Origin: Akanthomyces muscarius
Lineage: Eukaryota > Ascomycota > Sordariomycetes > Hypocreales > Cordycipitaceae
Direction: 5' to 3'
NCBI RefSeq assembly: GCF_028009165.1
Contig: NC_079246.1
Span: 1-64,000, forward strand
DNA: 64,000 bases
The notes under the pieces are model-generated. The model was given only the letters and a program-made list of their open reading frames with translations, was not told the DNA's origin and did no database searches. This document shows, in pieces, positions 32,447 through 44,900 of the stretch. The position numbers and the translations under genes were made by a program. Every line of letters begins with the position of its first letter. The first letter of the stretch is position 1.

Positions 32447-33444
32447 TGTGAGCTGAACAACGAAGCTGGGGAATAACAAACAAGTGAATAATGAATGGCT
32501 TGGCAGGCAAGGGAAAAAGTTGGAAGGAAGAGCCAAGAGCGAGAGAATAGTGCATGTACTACGTAGTAAGATCCATTTCCCCAAATCCCCGCTCGTCATG
32601 TGTCCAAGGTCTACATTAAGCAGCAGTTACTTTTAAGACCTTTTGACCCAGCTCCGAATACTAGATCAAATGGCTGTGTAAATCCTGAAATGGATCAGGC
32701 TGCTATTCAATACCACTCCGCCGCTCTAGTCTAAAGGCTCGAGCCAGGCTCCAATGCCGAGGCTGCAGGGGGGGCGTGTGCGTTAGACAGACAATTAACG
32801 GCCGTGGGGCAAGTATCGCGCCAACATTATTTCAAGGTGGTATACGGCAGTGGAGTCAGGTTGGAGTGAGTAAGGCAAGGATGTTCGGCCCGCATTGTCT
32901 CCAGCTCCATGTATCCATTCTCGGCCGAGCTTCCGCATTCGTTCCTGCGTTGCGTCGCCTACAGCCCAGCCCTGGAAGAACGGCTCCCACCTGATTCGGC
33001 AGGTTCTTTCTCGCGGGGCTTGGCCATTCACGGCAACTGGCCCAAATTGCCTAATATCCAACATAATGGAGGATTCTTGACCATGTTGCAGCGGAGGCTC
33101 GGCCCGTCTCCTGACGAATCCCCTCGGTCGTATCTATCGTATCAGTAAGCATTTACTACGATGAGTTACTTCGTCGGCGATCTCGTTAACGCGAGCAGCA
33201 ACCAGTAAGGAAAGAAAATCACGAGTCACGAGACGGCTTGATGCTACGTAGTAGAGTGGGCAAGATCCATCTCATTTGCGTTTGCTATTCTCTTTCCCGG
33301 CCCTAAGCTTAGCTTCCAACTAGGCTGCTGTTGCCACTCACCACCCTGCGTTTGGCTGCACCTGTTCTTGTTATCCAGACATATTGTCTTTTTGCTTCTT
33401 CTTGGGCACTCTGCGTCATCTTTGTCTTTCCTGCAACAGCCAAG
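32447..33444. promoter_or_regulatory. Divergent intergenic region between GH55 fusion and small secreted protein
   Basis: About 1 kb between two divergent start codons, both for predicted secreted proteins, so it holds both promoters and may allow shared control. ATCCATTTCCCC near 32,570 and GATCCATCTC near 33,265 are similar short motifs in the two halves. TACGTAGTA occurs near both starts (about 32,559 and 33,244). No defined operator recognised. Confidence 0.4.
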
Positions 33445-34547
33445 ATGCGTATTCTACTTTTCTTGGCCTTGGCCACGGCCGTCGTCGCTCTGTTCGATGC
33501 CATCATTTGGGAAGCAGAGGGCTTTTACAAAGCCTATCTAATGGAAAGGATGCTCTACCCAGAGGAAGAACACAAATGGGTCATCTGTCCTGAGTGTACG
33601 TATATAACCCTATTGTATTTTTTTTTCTACACTGCCACACACACTTATATATATACATCCGGATTTTATGCTGACATGAGGCAGGCAAATCTGGGATAAC
33701 TACAGATGCCTTCCGGGCTGAGCTCCGGGCTCTTGGGCTTCCGGAGAACACGGCCAACATTGCTGAATTCATATCTACCATTGGCACGCAGCAGCTGGCC
33801 CATTTTGGGCACCCTCACGGCGGCATACTCGAAGCTAGGTGGAAGACGATGAATTATCGAATGATTGACTTGCTCGAGGAGATGCGCCGTTTGCGTCAGG
33901 AGCTGGACGTCTATACCTTTTTGTTCTCGGGGCAAAGGTTGCTCAAGTCGGATCTGCTGCCCGAGTCGGTGATAGCGAAAGGGGAAATTGACCTGCCAAC
34001 GATGCAAGATCTCGTGATGAAGCGTGTCGAGCAGTGCCGGCAGGCGGCCAAGGGCTTGGTGTTGGGGGCCATCGAGCGTCTGGTGTCGGAGCGTATCGAC
34101 GCGCTTATAGTGGAAAACATGTACCGCAACAGCGATCAGGCACGCTTCAAAAGGGCGTGGTATGCCTCGGAGCTCAGCATCGGCCCCCCTCCGAAGCGGT
34201 TCGACGTGATCACGACGCCCGAGCACGTCGTCTTCCCCGACGGCACCGTGCCGCAGCCCGATCCCCTGAACAGGCGTCCGGGCATTGAGACGTGGGACGC
34301 CATCGACCAGGACGCTACGCTCGCACAGGGCGGCCACAGTCCTCTGGCCGTAGCGCGGCGCAAGGCGGATGCGAAAAAAGCCAGCGGGTACGGAAAGTCG
34401 ACCAAGAGCAGCCCCGTGGCCCAGGACCACCAGGCTGTTATCGAGAAGAATCTTGAGAGCATAAAGTGGCATCAAAAACCCCCTGGCGAGTACTTTGCGT
34501 GCCGGAAGAAGGGGTCAAAACGCAGCTTCCTGTTGATCAACTACTGA
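33445..34547 (+). CDS. Putative secreted protein, uncharacterised (337 aa)
   Basis: Two-exon model: 33445-33595 and 33685-34547. The donor is GTACGT and the acceptor GAGGCAG, phase 1. The ATG at 33445 gives a signal peptide (MRILLFLALATAVVA). The mature protein is mainly helical-looking and charged. It contains a paired-Cys start (ICPEC after splicing), a helix-rich middle (MIDLLEEMRRLRQELDV; AKGLVLGAIERLVSERIDAL) and a Pro/Lys-rich C terminus. No family recognised. Its divergent placement next to the GH55-toxin-tail gene makes a partner, immunity or processing role conceivable, but there is no direct evidence. Confidence 0.7.
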
Positions 34548-35827
34548 GACCTGTGACATGTCACGTTTTCAAGACGGCTAAGGAAAGGACATGACCGCGC
34601 CAGCGATTTCGCGATGGGGCTGAGCTGAGAAGGGACATGGATACTTGCGCAACGCGGATGTTGCACAGATGGTACAAAGATTACGCATTAAGTTTTGCTA
34701 CTCTTTATTTATAAAACCTTCTAGCCATCGCTTATTCACTGGAGTGCGGTATATAATGTGAAAAATGGACCTAGACCAGTAAAAGCATACTCCTAACATT
34801 TAATGTTTCATAACATTCATTCATAGTATTTTAATTGGTGCGACTTAGTATGCTTGTGCCCCGTCTAATATATCTATGTTGTTTCCTTGACAGTGTACGC
34901 AAATCGCACCAGATACAGTTGATGGAGGCAATAGGGTTAGGGCTAGCTTATATCGAAGAAGCTCCCGCATTACATCGACTGAGGTAAAGAAGAAGGTCAC
35001 ATGCAAATACGAAGGGCAGCTAGCACCACGTATATAGTATTGACGGCTTCGGCTTTGACCACGCAGGTTGAAAGACGGTTGGTGGCGGTCCACGGTTCCG
35101 ACGGCGGGCCAAGAGCTTGCCTCGATCTAGCAACGCATGCCGCTCACATTCCGCTCGCACAGGGCGCGGCTCAATTTTCACCCTACTACGCCGTAACAGG
35201 TGGCTCAGTCAGCACCACCAATTTCCACCATCTGCATGGTAAGATTTGGCTCCTGCGGCGCGGATTCCCGAAAGAGAAGGCCGCATCGAAAACAAGGCTG
35301 CGGGTGGAGCTGGACCCCGTGCAATACCAGTCGCGTAGGCACCCGGCCGGGCCGATTTTTATGGAGCGAAGAATGATTTTCAGGCACAAAATGAACGAGC
35401 GCCTTGGCGGCGATGGGCTCCGCCAGCCGAGTCACGCGAGCAGCGGGCCGATGAAACGAAAGAGGGAATGTGCGTATGACCGAGTAGTACATGTGTAAGA
35501 GGCGGCAGCGGGCCGGAGATGACGGACATGGATGAGGAGTTGATATCCACGCCGGTTGCGAGTCGAGCTTAACTCCTATCGCTGAGCCGAGGCTTGCTTG
35601 AGGCAGTTGCACCGGCGCAGGTTGGTGAGTACTACGTAACATACGAGTCCCGCATCCCGCATCCCGCCTTGGTTGCCGTCTGCTGTTCAGCTTTGTGCTC
35701 GTGCCCTCGCTCATCTCCTTTTCACTACACTGTCGACAGCATCGCGAGAACTCTTCTCGCCCTCTTTGGCCCCGTGCTGTTGTATTTCCAGTCGCACTAT
35801 TGCAGTCGCAAGGACATCACAATAGCA
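34548..35827. other. Intergenic, no gene supported
   Basis: About 1.3 kb containing the 3' region of the secreted protein gene and the promoter of the CFEM gene. Open frames at 35001-35498 (+) and 35205-35714 (-) overlap in antisense and lack any domain, signal peptide or splice support. A pyrimidine-rich leader (CTCATCTCCTTTTCACTACACTG region) precedes the CFEM start. Confidence 0.45.
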
Positions 35828-37677
35828 ATGGCCCTTTCCTTTATCAAGCTGGTCGGCCTCGTGCTCGCAGCGTCATGCACCGCCGCTGCTGATGGTTCTC
35901 TTCAAGAAAGACAGCTTCACAGCTTGCCCGACCAAGGCTCAAGCTCGTCGTCCATTGCCACCACCACATCGTCATCCTCCTCCACCATCACCCGCGGCCC
36001 CTCCACCATGAAGAAACAGGCCGGGCCCCTCCGCTGGGAGCTGACGACCGTGTTCACGCAGCCCGACGAGTGTGAGGGCGGCATCACGCAGTACGCCGGC
36101 GACCTGTCGACGCTGGGCTACTGGCTCAACATCCCGCACCCGGCGCCCGGCCTCACGCTGACGTCGTGCTTCCCGCCGGCCCTAGTTGCCAGCGCTACGG
36201 CTTCTGTCGACCAGCCGCCGTACAGCCAGCTCGTCTGCCCGTACCGCTGGCAGGCGGTTGACTTTAATTCGACGTACCGCGTCTGCTGCCCGCACGACTA
36301 CCGCATCTACGCACCTGCCATGGTCGGAGCCTCTACGCTGCCCGACCGCCCCGGGCTCGGCGCCTGGTGCACGTCGTGGGTTCAGGCCGGCAAGTTTGCT
36401 TTGCTGACCGTCTACGATAATGCTGGAGGGTCGTCGGTCGTCGAGACGACGCTGGGCGACGGCGAGAACTGGCTTGTCCAGGCCACGGCCTTTGACGGCA
36501 CCATTGCCACAAATGTGCCTACGAGCACGACCACGAGCTCAACCTCCACGCCAAAGTCTACCGATGTGACAACTAGGCCGACGAAAACGACAACGACGAG
36601 GGCTGCTACTACTACTACTACGACCACTCCAGCTACCACCTCGAGCGCCGGGTACTCTGGCCCGACGGCGCTTGGCGCCATGCCTTCGTGCGGTGTAATT
36701 TTATTTCTCTTCTACTGCTTTTTTTTCTAACCGTCTGCTAATGGGCGCAGCAAACTTGCATCGGCAATATGCTTAACAAGTACAAGGAGCTGGGCTGCGG
36801 CCCCTTGGACATAGCCTGCGCATGCCGCGCTCCCAACTTCAACTATGGTGTCCGCGACTGCGCTACGGCCGCATGTACGGCAGACGAGGCCAGGACCGTC
36901 ATTTCTTTTGAGACGTCGTACTGGTGCCCGTCATATATGGCTACTGGCACGAACTCGCCCAAGCCCACGCCCACGCCCACGGCCATTTCCCAGCTTCCCA
37001 CCTGCGGTGTAAGTTTTATTCCCTTTCCCATTTGAAGCAGAGGTTTCCCATCTGAACAAGAGGCTCTTCCTCTAAACAAGTGGAAGCAAATGCTAACACC
37101 ATTCATCATGCAGCAAACATGCATGAACAACATGATCGGCCAGTACACCGAACTCGGCTGCCACTATCAGGACCCAGCCTGCTTGTGCAAGAATGCCAAC
37201 TTTGGCTATGGCGTAAGAGACTGCGCTAACGGTGCCTGTGGCTCAAATGTCGCCAGCACCGTCATCGCGTTTGAGAGCGCCTACTGCTCCAGCGCCGCGG
37301 CCACGCCTACGCCGGTTGCCTTCCACGTCGACTCGCGATACCATAACGACTGCACCGGTGACACGTCTAACAGCAACGATGTCATGATGTACCAAGAAGG
37401 CCTGTGCATTAACACCAACTGCCAGGTCGCGTCGCTTAACCTCGCCGCCGTGGGCAACTGCCCCGACGGCGAGATCCAGATTAGCTACTGGGAGCAGCCC
37501 GACTGCCAGGGCAAGTGGTTCGGCTACGGCTACGCCAAGCGGGGAACGTGCCGACCGCTGTGGACAGATGGCTGGAAGTTCAAGGCGCTGCATCTACGCT
37601 GTGCCAAGCAGGCGGGTGACTGCGTGTCTACGGGCGAATGTACGGCAGACCCTGAGCCGTCTCAAAACGTATGTTAG
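35828..37677 (+). CDS. Secreted protein with two tandem CFEM domains
   Basis: Three exons: 35828-36694, 36751-37008, 37114-37677; 562 aa. Signal peptide: MALSFIKLVGLVLAASCTAA. A Cys-containing N-terminal region (about 55-215) is followed by a Thr/Ser-rich linker (about 225-280). CFEM 1 (from PSCGQTC, about 287) and CFEM 2 (from PTCGQTC, about 373) each have eight Cys and the conserved Asp before the CxC pair (LDIACAC; QDPACLC). Known CFEM proteins bind haem or sit at the fungal surface, and some are effectors. Both CFEM domains are split by a phase-0 intron at the same place (CG/QTC), so they arose by exon duplication. A further Cys-rich domain of about 120 residues ends the protein with no GPI signal. 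The position just before a decayed region gives no functional hint. Confidence 0.88.
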
Positions 37678-38225
37678 ACTAGCCAGTTTGTAGCGAGTAA
37701 AAGCGGTGGAATATAACCCTAAGCAATAAAGCCACTGAAATTTAATCACTGCGAAGGGTAATATTACCTTAGTCATCTCGGTGCTGTATCCTAAATTAGC
37801 CCCATTAGCTCTCCGCCTTCGTTTCGCCCTTAGTAATTATATAGCAGTATAAAACTACTATGACTCTACTAATTAAATGTGCGAAAATGAAATCTATATA
37901 AAAGTAACACATATTTCCCTTAACCCGCTTCTCACTATAAAATATATTTCACTCTATCCTTTATTAATGCTTCTTAGATACTAGTATTATCTAGTATAAC
38001 TATTATAAATCTATTCCCTACTAATAATAATTCACTCTAACCTATTTAATAGGGACTAGAGCCTAATCTAGCTAGATAAAGACACTATAGTGTTATATAA
38101 GCGCGCTATTACTAACTAGCATCTATTACGGATAAGGAGTGGAGAGTAACTAATAACTTACTATTTCTAGAAGATAAGGACTATATTGTTTAAGAAACCT
38201 GTAGTCTATCTATAGTGGAGCTTTT
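37678..38225. other. Transition to AT-rich DNA, no gene
   Basis: About 550 bp, increasingly AT-rich after 37,840, with no open frame. It holds the 3' end of the CFEM gene; an AATAAA at 37726-37731 may serve in polyadenylation. Confidence 0.5.
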
Positions 38226-39072
38226 AATAGCGGCTACATCGCCTAGCGCCGCGGAGACACTGTCTTTACTAGAGACGTAGATTATCCTATTAAGCCACGT
38301 TATTAACGGTCCTATAAAGATGCCTGATAAGTGTTGGCATATAAGCCCTAAGGACTATAAGCTATAAGATGAGGCTAAAAAGGCGACTAAGTTAGAGTAA
38401 TAGGTGGCAGCTAAGAAGAATGCCAGGGCCGCTTGTAAGTGATAGACGACCGCCTACAACTAAGCTGAGAAAGCTATCCCGCCTAGGGACTATAAAATTA
38501 TACTATTTAGTATATACATGCTGTAGTAGTAGCGTGCTATAGAGAAAGCGGCCTCCTTAAGTATTAGGCTGGTGTTATTCTTCTTGGATTAACTGGCGTG
38601 GCCGCCTATAAGGCGGAGATTAATAGGTGTATATAGGAAGGCCTTACTGTGATGTGCCCTAAGACACACCTAGAGGTATAGAGGCGATTTACCTTATATT
38701 AGATTGAAGGCGGTGGATAGTGGAGAGATTTAGGCTAAGTTTAGGGCCCTGCTAAACTTACCGCCTAGTATCCGATCTAACTTGCTCTTCTACGTTAATA
38801 ACACTAGCCTGCGTTTAAAAGATACACCTAAGCCCTTTATTTTACTTTATAAGCCACATATATTACTAGATCCGCTTAAGGTTAACATCTAGTATATATA
38901 TCTAACGCTCTTTATACGACTAACCTAGCGAGACTTTTCTGCTAAGGAGGTGTGCGCATAGCTATTTAAGACAGACCCTAATTTAAGGGGTCTTCACTTA
39001 GCCGTATCTCAAGCTAAAGCTAAAGATGATATATTATGATTCTAGGAATATAAACACTCAGTAAAGCTATAT
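38226..39072 (+). pseudogene. RIP-decayed coding relic, family unknown
   Basis: One + strand frame reads coherently for about 280 codons (for example KMPDKCWHISPKDYKL near 38,318 and LFKTDPNLRGLHLAVSQAKA near 38,960) but is broken by about 20 stops. These are almost all TAG/TAA, where CAG/CAA would fit, plus some TGA where CGA would fit. This is the signature of C-to-T mutation rather than of frameshifts. Lys/Ala-rich composition in the first half suggests a coiled coil. It may be an old transposon protein or a dead gene; I do not recognise it. Confidence 0.6.
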
Positions 39073-39594
39073 ACTAACTTATAAAAATACTCTATATAAC
39101 TACTCTAATATTAAGGTATTACTTTTATAACCGTATGGTAGCGGGGAGTGGAAGAGTTGTTTAGGTATGTGATATAGAGTAATTTTGGATGCGTCATTAT
39201 TCCAGTTCTTCGCAGTGAAGTTGTACCCGTACCATCTATCAAATACATCTAACTCACAGTCTTTCAACACCATCTCTTTATAATTGCGGCTCGAAGCCTG
39301 ATATTCTTACAGTAAAGATACCCCTAGTTATACTGGTAATTTGATTGGACATTATGGTTTATTCGCGAAAGGCGGAGAGATCTTTATATAGCCACATGCC
39401 ATAATATGTATGTTATTGAGATGTCCGCGACCACTTTGAGGCCCCTTGGGCATTAGCACTAGTTTCGGCTGGTATGGTAGGAGCTCTATTTGCTATATTG
39501 GTTAGGAGGTTTATTGAACTATAGCCTTGCAAGACACCTCAACTAGCCTCGCCAGGCCAACTTGCTACTAGGTTTCTGATCGCGGAGGCGTGTC
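39073..39594. other. No gene seen
   Basis: About 520 bp between the decayed relic and the 3' end of the next gene. It is intermediate in composition and lacks a credible frame, RNA or repeat. Confidence 0.5.
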
Positions 39595-40621
39595 TTACTC
39601 TTCCGCCTCTTCTCCTTTCTCGGCGTTCTCATATTCGACGTCTTCCTCCGTCCTTAACGACGGTATGGAACGAATAGCCCAGCGTTCCTGTACATAGGCG
39701 GTCGCAGGAGGCTTCGCCTTTGCGAGAGCATTCTGTCTTTTTTCAGCCGCCTCGAAGTCCGCGGCTGCAGTGGCCTCTTGCTTCCGAGGATTGCTAAATC
39801 CTGTCCAGCGATACAGGTGGCAGAAGATGGCATGGCTGCTCGCGTCGTCCCCGCCCCAGCTCTCTCGTTTCGCCATCGCCCCAAATTTCTCCGCTGCCCA
39901 GCGATCCTCCTCCAGTGCCATGAACCAAACGTTCGACATCCTGTGCCAGTTTAATCGGTATTCCTCAGTGACAGGGGGCCCAAACGGCATGGAGCTATTG
40001 AACTTTTCGCGCAGCGGGTTGAAGAGCTGCGGCCACGTGTTGCTATCTAATGTTCCCGGCACGGAAAAGGTGGTGAGCGTAATGACTCGGTGGAAATTTT
40101 CAATACTCATCTCATGACAGTCTTTTAGGAGCAGGAATCGAGAGCCCATAGGCGATAACGTAATACCGTCGTCTAGAGTGAGCTGCTGTATCTCGGCGCT
40201 AGGTGTTGTCAAAGCGGGGGTGTTCTTTGACTCGGGGAGGTTGCGTACGAATTCGGCGCAAGCTGGTGAGGATTAGAAGGCTTTGAAATGCTGCAATAAG
40301 CTCCAGTCTATTTATCACATTGTGGTTACTATTAGTGAAAAATATCTACCTGAAATTTTTCCATAAAACAAATGACCTATAATTCACAGGATTGCCAAAT
40401 TATAGCATACCAATAATATAAACGGCCTGCTCAGGGTCATCAATCAGCCGCCCCATTCGCATACTATGGGCGCCTTCAACGCCCTCAAGTGGTCCAGCGT
40501 GGGGATCGCAACCCTCCTCCGCAGGCCAGGCAGGCCACTCCTGGTCGAGAGGCAGGTAAAACCTGGTCAGGGTTATGAGCGCCCGGATGCTCCGGCGGGC
40601 TGTTTGCCTAATGCGTGCCAT
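39595..40621 (-). CDS. Uncharacterised protein (292 aa)
   Basis: Two-exon model: 40621-40411 and 40262-39595. The donor is GTATGC and the acceptor CACCAG, phase 1. The ATG at 40621 (MARIRQTARRSIRALITL) is the first in frame. The protein is acidic at its C terminus (TEEDVEYENAEKGEEAEE), with Trp-rich segments in the middle (EYRLNWHRMSNVWFMALEEDRWAAEKF). It has no signal peptide and no recognised domain. It sits as an island between a decayed relic and a 9-kb AT-rich transposon block. It could be an intact gene or the surviving part of a larger one. Confidence 0.6.
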
Positions 40622-41276
40622 GATGCCGGGGGAGTTGATTAGCGGGAGAAACACTGGGATGAGGCAGAAAGCCGTAGTGGATAGGGGTAATGCTGTTGCG
40701 TGAAGACGCAGTGCGAGGCGCTAGCTTTTTATAGTCGTCACTTATCTCTTATACTAAGTTATAAGTGATCTAGGCCTAATCTAACTAAGCTACTTATAAA
40801 CTAGTAGTAGTAGTATTAGTAGTAGTAGTGTATAGTCTACTAAAATATAAGTATTAGATATTAAAGGATAGATTCTAAAATATATAAAGAGTTTATAGCT
40901 AATTTACTTAAAAAAGAATACTTTATACACTTACTTATTTACTTATTTACTATAAAAGATTTAAGCTTTACTTACTTTTAAGAATTAATATTTATATTAT
41001 AATAAGATAATATAGTTAATAAGTGAGTCGCCTAGATAAGTAAGTCACCCACTCTACCTAGTTTTTAGTACCTTATATTTTAGTACTTTTATTCCTTAAT
41101 AATAATTTATAGAAATCCTTTTAAAAGAGGTAGATATTATTCTTACCTTTTAAGCTCTTAAAAAAGATCTAAAACTAAGTTATAAAAAAACTATATTAAT
41201 TTATAATATACCTTAAATAACTATCTATAACTAATATAATAGCTAAGTATAATAATAACTTATTTACTAAGTTATA

Positions 41277-41698
41277 GTAGGTCTGTTTTTTAGAGAGTAA
41301 GTTAGGCTTAAAGCTATAAGGTAGTATATTAAGTAGTATTATAGGCGTTTATTAAGAGTAGAACTCTTAATAGTAAAACTATTATTTAGATTAATTAATA
41401 GAGATTTAAACTATCTAGACTAGTTATAGTCTTTCTTCTTTTTATATAGTAGTTTATCTCTTTATTATATTTTCTAGATTAGTTCTTTTATAACTAATTC
41501 TTTAATTAGTGTTCCTTACTAATTATTCGCTCTATTTAGTCTACTAAGTGCTAGCTTAGTAGGATCTACTAATCTAGTTGGTTATATAACTATATATCTT
41601 AATTAGGCAGAGTGTAGGCGCCTTTTATCCAGGCTATTAGCCTAGCCGCCCTAGGCCACCTTTATATTACTTTTTATTATTTATAATACTAAGTTATA
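41277..41698. mobile_element. About 420-bp insertion in the left arm of the outer element
   Basis: The left arm departs from the right arm after ACTAAGTTATA (41,266-41,276) and resumes after a second ACTAAGTTATA (41,688-41,698). The inserted sequence is slightly richer in GC (for example CCAGGCTATTAGCCTAGCCGCC near 41,630) and has no partner in the right arm. The 11-bp direct repeat is a likely target-site duplication. Confidence 0.6.
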
Positions 41699-41995
41699 TA
41701 ATATAACTTTATACTTAATTTAAAAAATAAACTTACTAATTTAAAAGAGAGTATTATAATAAAATATATTCTTTAGTTAGATTTATAAGTACTTCTTATT
41801 TAGTATATAAATATAAAAGATATAATATAGTTAATAAGTGAGTTACTTAGATAAGTAAGTTACTTATATTCCCTAGCCCTTTACCCTTTAACTATTAATA
41901 ACTTAACTATAATATAAAGAAATATCTAAAATTAATTAAAATCCTCTTTCTTACTAATATCTATATTTATAATATAAGTATATATTATAACTAAT

Positions 41996-44900
41996 ATAGT
42001 TTATAAGTAAGTAGGCTATCTAAGTAAGTAAGCCACCTTTTAGGACCTTATAATAAAAAATATACTTTAATAAACTAAAATAAAATCTAATTAATAGAAA
42101 TTAATTATAATTATCTAAAAAAGTGATTTTTATTACCTTTTTATATATTCTAAAATTATAACTAATTTTACTATAATTATTATAATACTAATAATATAAC
42201 TTAAACTATATTAATTAACTTAGACTTTAAGACTTATTATATTTTCTTTTACTTTTCTTTTATAACTAAATAGCTAAATTTTTACTAGCCTTTAAAGTAA
42301 AAGATCTTTTAGTCTATAAGTGTTTTTTTTTTATATTAATACTAAGAAAGTTATATATTTATTACCTTTAACTTATTAATTTATTCTTATATTAATACTA
42401 TCTATTATATTACTTTTATTATATACTTTAATAACTAAATAATATTTATAATAATTTTACTTAAAAAGCTACTTTAATAAATCCTTATCTTTTTTTTAAT
42501 ATATTCTATTTAAAATAAAGCCTTTATTAGGTTATTAAGGGTTTTTAAAAATTAGGGAAGTTTTTAACTATTAGTAATATTAAAAGGTAATAAAGTCTAT
42601 ATCTTTATATTAAACTATAAAGTAATATATTTTAAATTAAAAAGATAAACCTTAATACTTTAAAAACTATTAAAGATATTTAATTTAATTATAAAAGCTT
42701 TATATAATAAGTAAATTATAAAGAGAAATTCTTTTTTAATAATAGAAGTAATTTTAATATATATTAGATTATTAATTATATTATTAATATAGTTTATAAG
42801 TAAGTAGACTACCTTTTAGGACCTTATAATAAAAGATATACTTTAATAAACTAAAATAAAATCTAGTTAATAGAAATTAATTATAATTATTTAAGAAAGT
42901 GATTTTTATTACCTTTTTATATATCTTAGAATTATAGCTAACTTTACTATAATTACTATAATACTAATAGTATAGTTTAGGCTATATTAATAAACCTAAA
43001 CTTTTAGACTTATTATATTTTCTTTTACTTTTCTTTTATAACTAAATAGTTAAATTTTTACTAGTCTTTAAAGTAAGAGATCTTCTAATCTATAAGTGTT
43101 TTTTTTATATATATTAGTACTAAGAAAGTTATATATTTACTACCTCTAGCTTATTAATTTATTCTTATATTAGTACTATTTATTATATTACTTTTATTAT
43201 ATACTTTAATAACTAAAAGATATTTATAATAATTTTACTTAAAGAGCTACTCTAATAGATTCTTATCCTTTTTTTAATATATTCTATTTAAGATAGAGCC
43301 TCTATTAGATTATTATAGGTTTTTAGAAGTTAGGGAAGTTCTTAACTATTAGTAGTATTAAGAGATAATAGAGTTTATAACTTTATATTAAACTATAAAA
43401 TAATATATTTTAGATTAAAAGGATATATCTTAATACCTTAAAAACTACTAAGAATATTTAATTTAGTTATAAAAGCTTTATATATTAAGTAAACTATAAG
43501 GAGAAATTCTTTTTTAATAATATAAATAACTTTAATATATATTAGATTATTAATTATATTATATATATATATTTTAATAGCTAAAAATAGGTAATATCTA
43601 ATAGTTAGAGTATATATAATAAATAAGTAAGTAAATATAATATAATTATATTATTTACTTTATAATATAACTTAAAATCTATAAAGTAATAGCTTTTATA
43701 CCTATTAAGGATTAATAGCTTATATTTACTAATTCTTTTAGTTTTTATATATAAATTAAAATACTTAAACTATTTTAAATACTTCTTATTTATAATCTAT
43801 CTATTTTTAGTAATAAAAATAGCTTAATTATAAAATAAAAGGTTATTTTTATATTAAAAAGAAAGATAGGTTTTACTTATAATAATAATAAATAGAGGAA
43901 TAATAATATTAGCTATATTAATATACTTTATTATTATTATCTAAATATAATTTCCTTATTATATTTTCTAACCTTTTTAATATCTTTTTATCTTTATAAT
44001 AACTATTTTAAATAATATTTAGCCTATTATAAAGCCTATTTTATTAAAGTTATAAATCTCCCCCTTTTATATACTATAAAATATAATAATATTTTCTAGT
44101 AGTTAAAACTAGTCTTAATATTATTTTAGATCTTTATATTAAACTCTTTAATAGTTAATTTAATATAATAAATATATAATAAGTTCTAAATATTACCTAA
44201 TAAAGTTTATAAACTAGTACCTTTTAACTAGAATATTATATTTAAGCTCTAATAGGTAGTTAGTTATAATTTCTATATTATATAAGTAAAATAATTAAGA
44301 TTATATATTTAGATTAAGAATATACTAAATAAAAAGATCTTTTTTTTATTTATTAATTTTTAAAAATATATTATTATATTAGTTTAGTTTAGGTATTCTT
44401 ATTAATAATATATTAGTATTATTTATAATATATTATAAATATAAGTTATACTTTAAAATAATAATATAAGGTCTTTTTTTAAAGTTTTAAGGGTATTAAT
44501 AATATCTTTTTTATTTAAAGTTAAAACTATTTTATCTTATTAAGTTAATAGAGTTTAAATATAGTTAATTAAAAAATAATATAAAGTGGCCTACTTATTT
44601 AAGTAGCCTACTTACTTATAAACTATACTATATATATATTTTAATAGCTAAAAAGAAATAATATCTAATAGTTAGAGTATATATAATAAATAAGTAAATA
44701 TATATAATATAATTATATTATTTACTTTATAATATAGCTTAAAATTTATAAAGTAATAACTTTTATATCTATTAAGAATTAATAGCTTATATTTACTAAT
44801 TCTTTTAGTTTTTATATATAAATTAAAATATTTAAACTATTTTAAACACTTTTTATTTATTATTTATTTATTTTTAGTAATAGAAATAGCTTAATTATAA

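Noticed and set aside
35001..35714. Two antisense-overlapping frames (165 and 169 codons)
   Set aside because: No signal peptide, domain, splice motif or start context; they lie in the promoter region of the CFEM gene.
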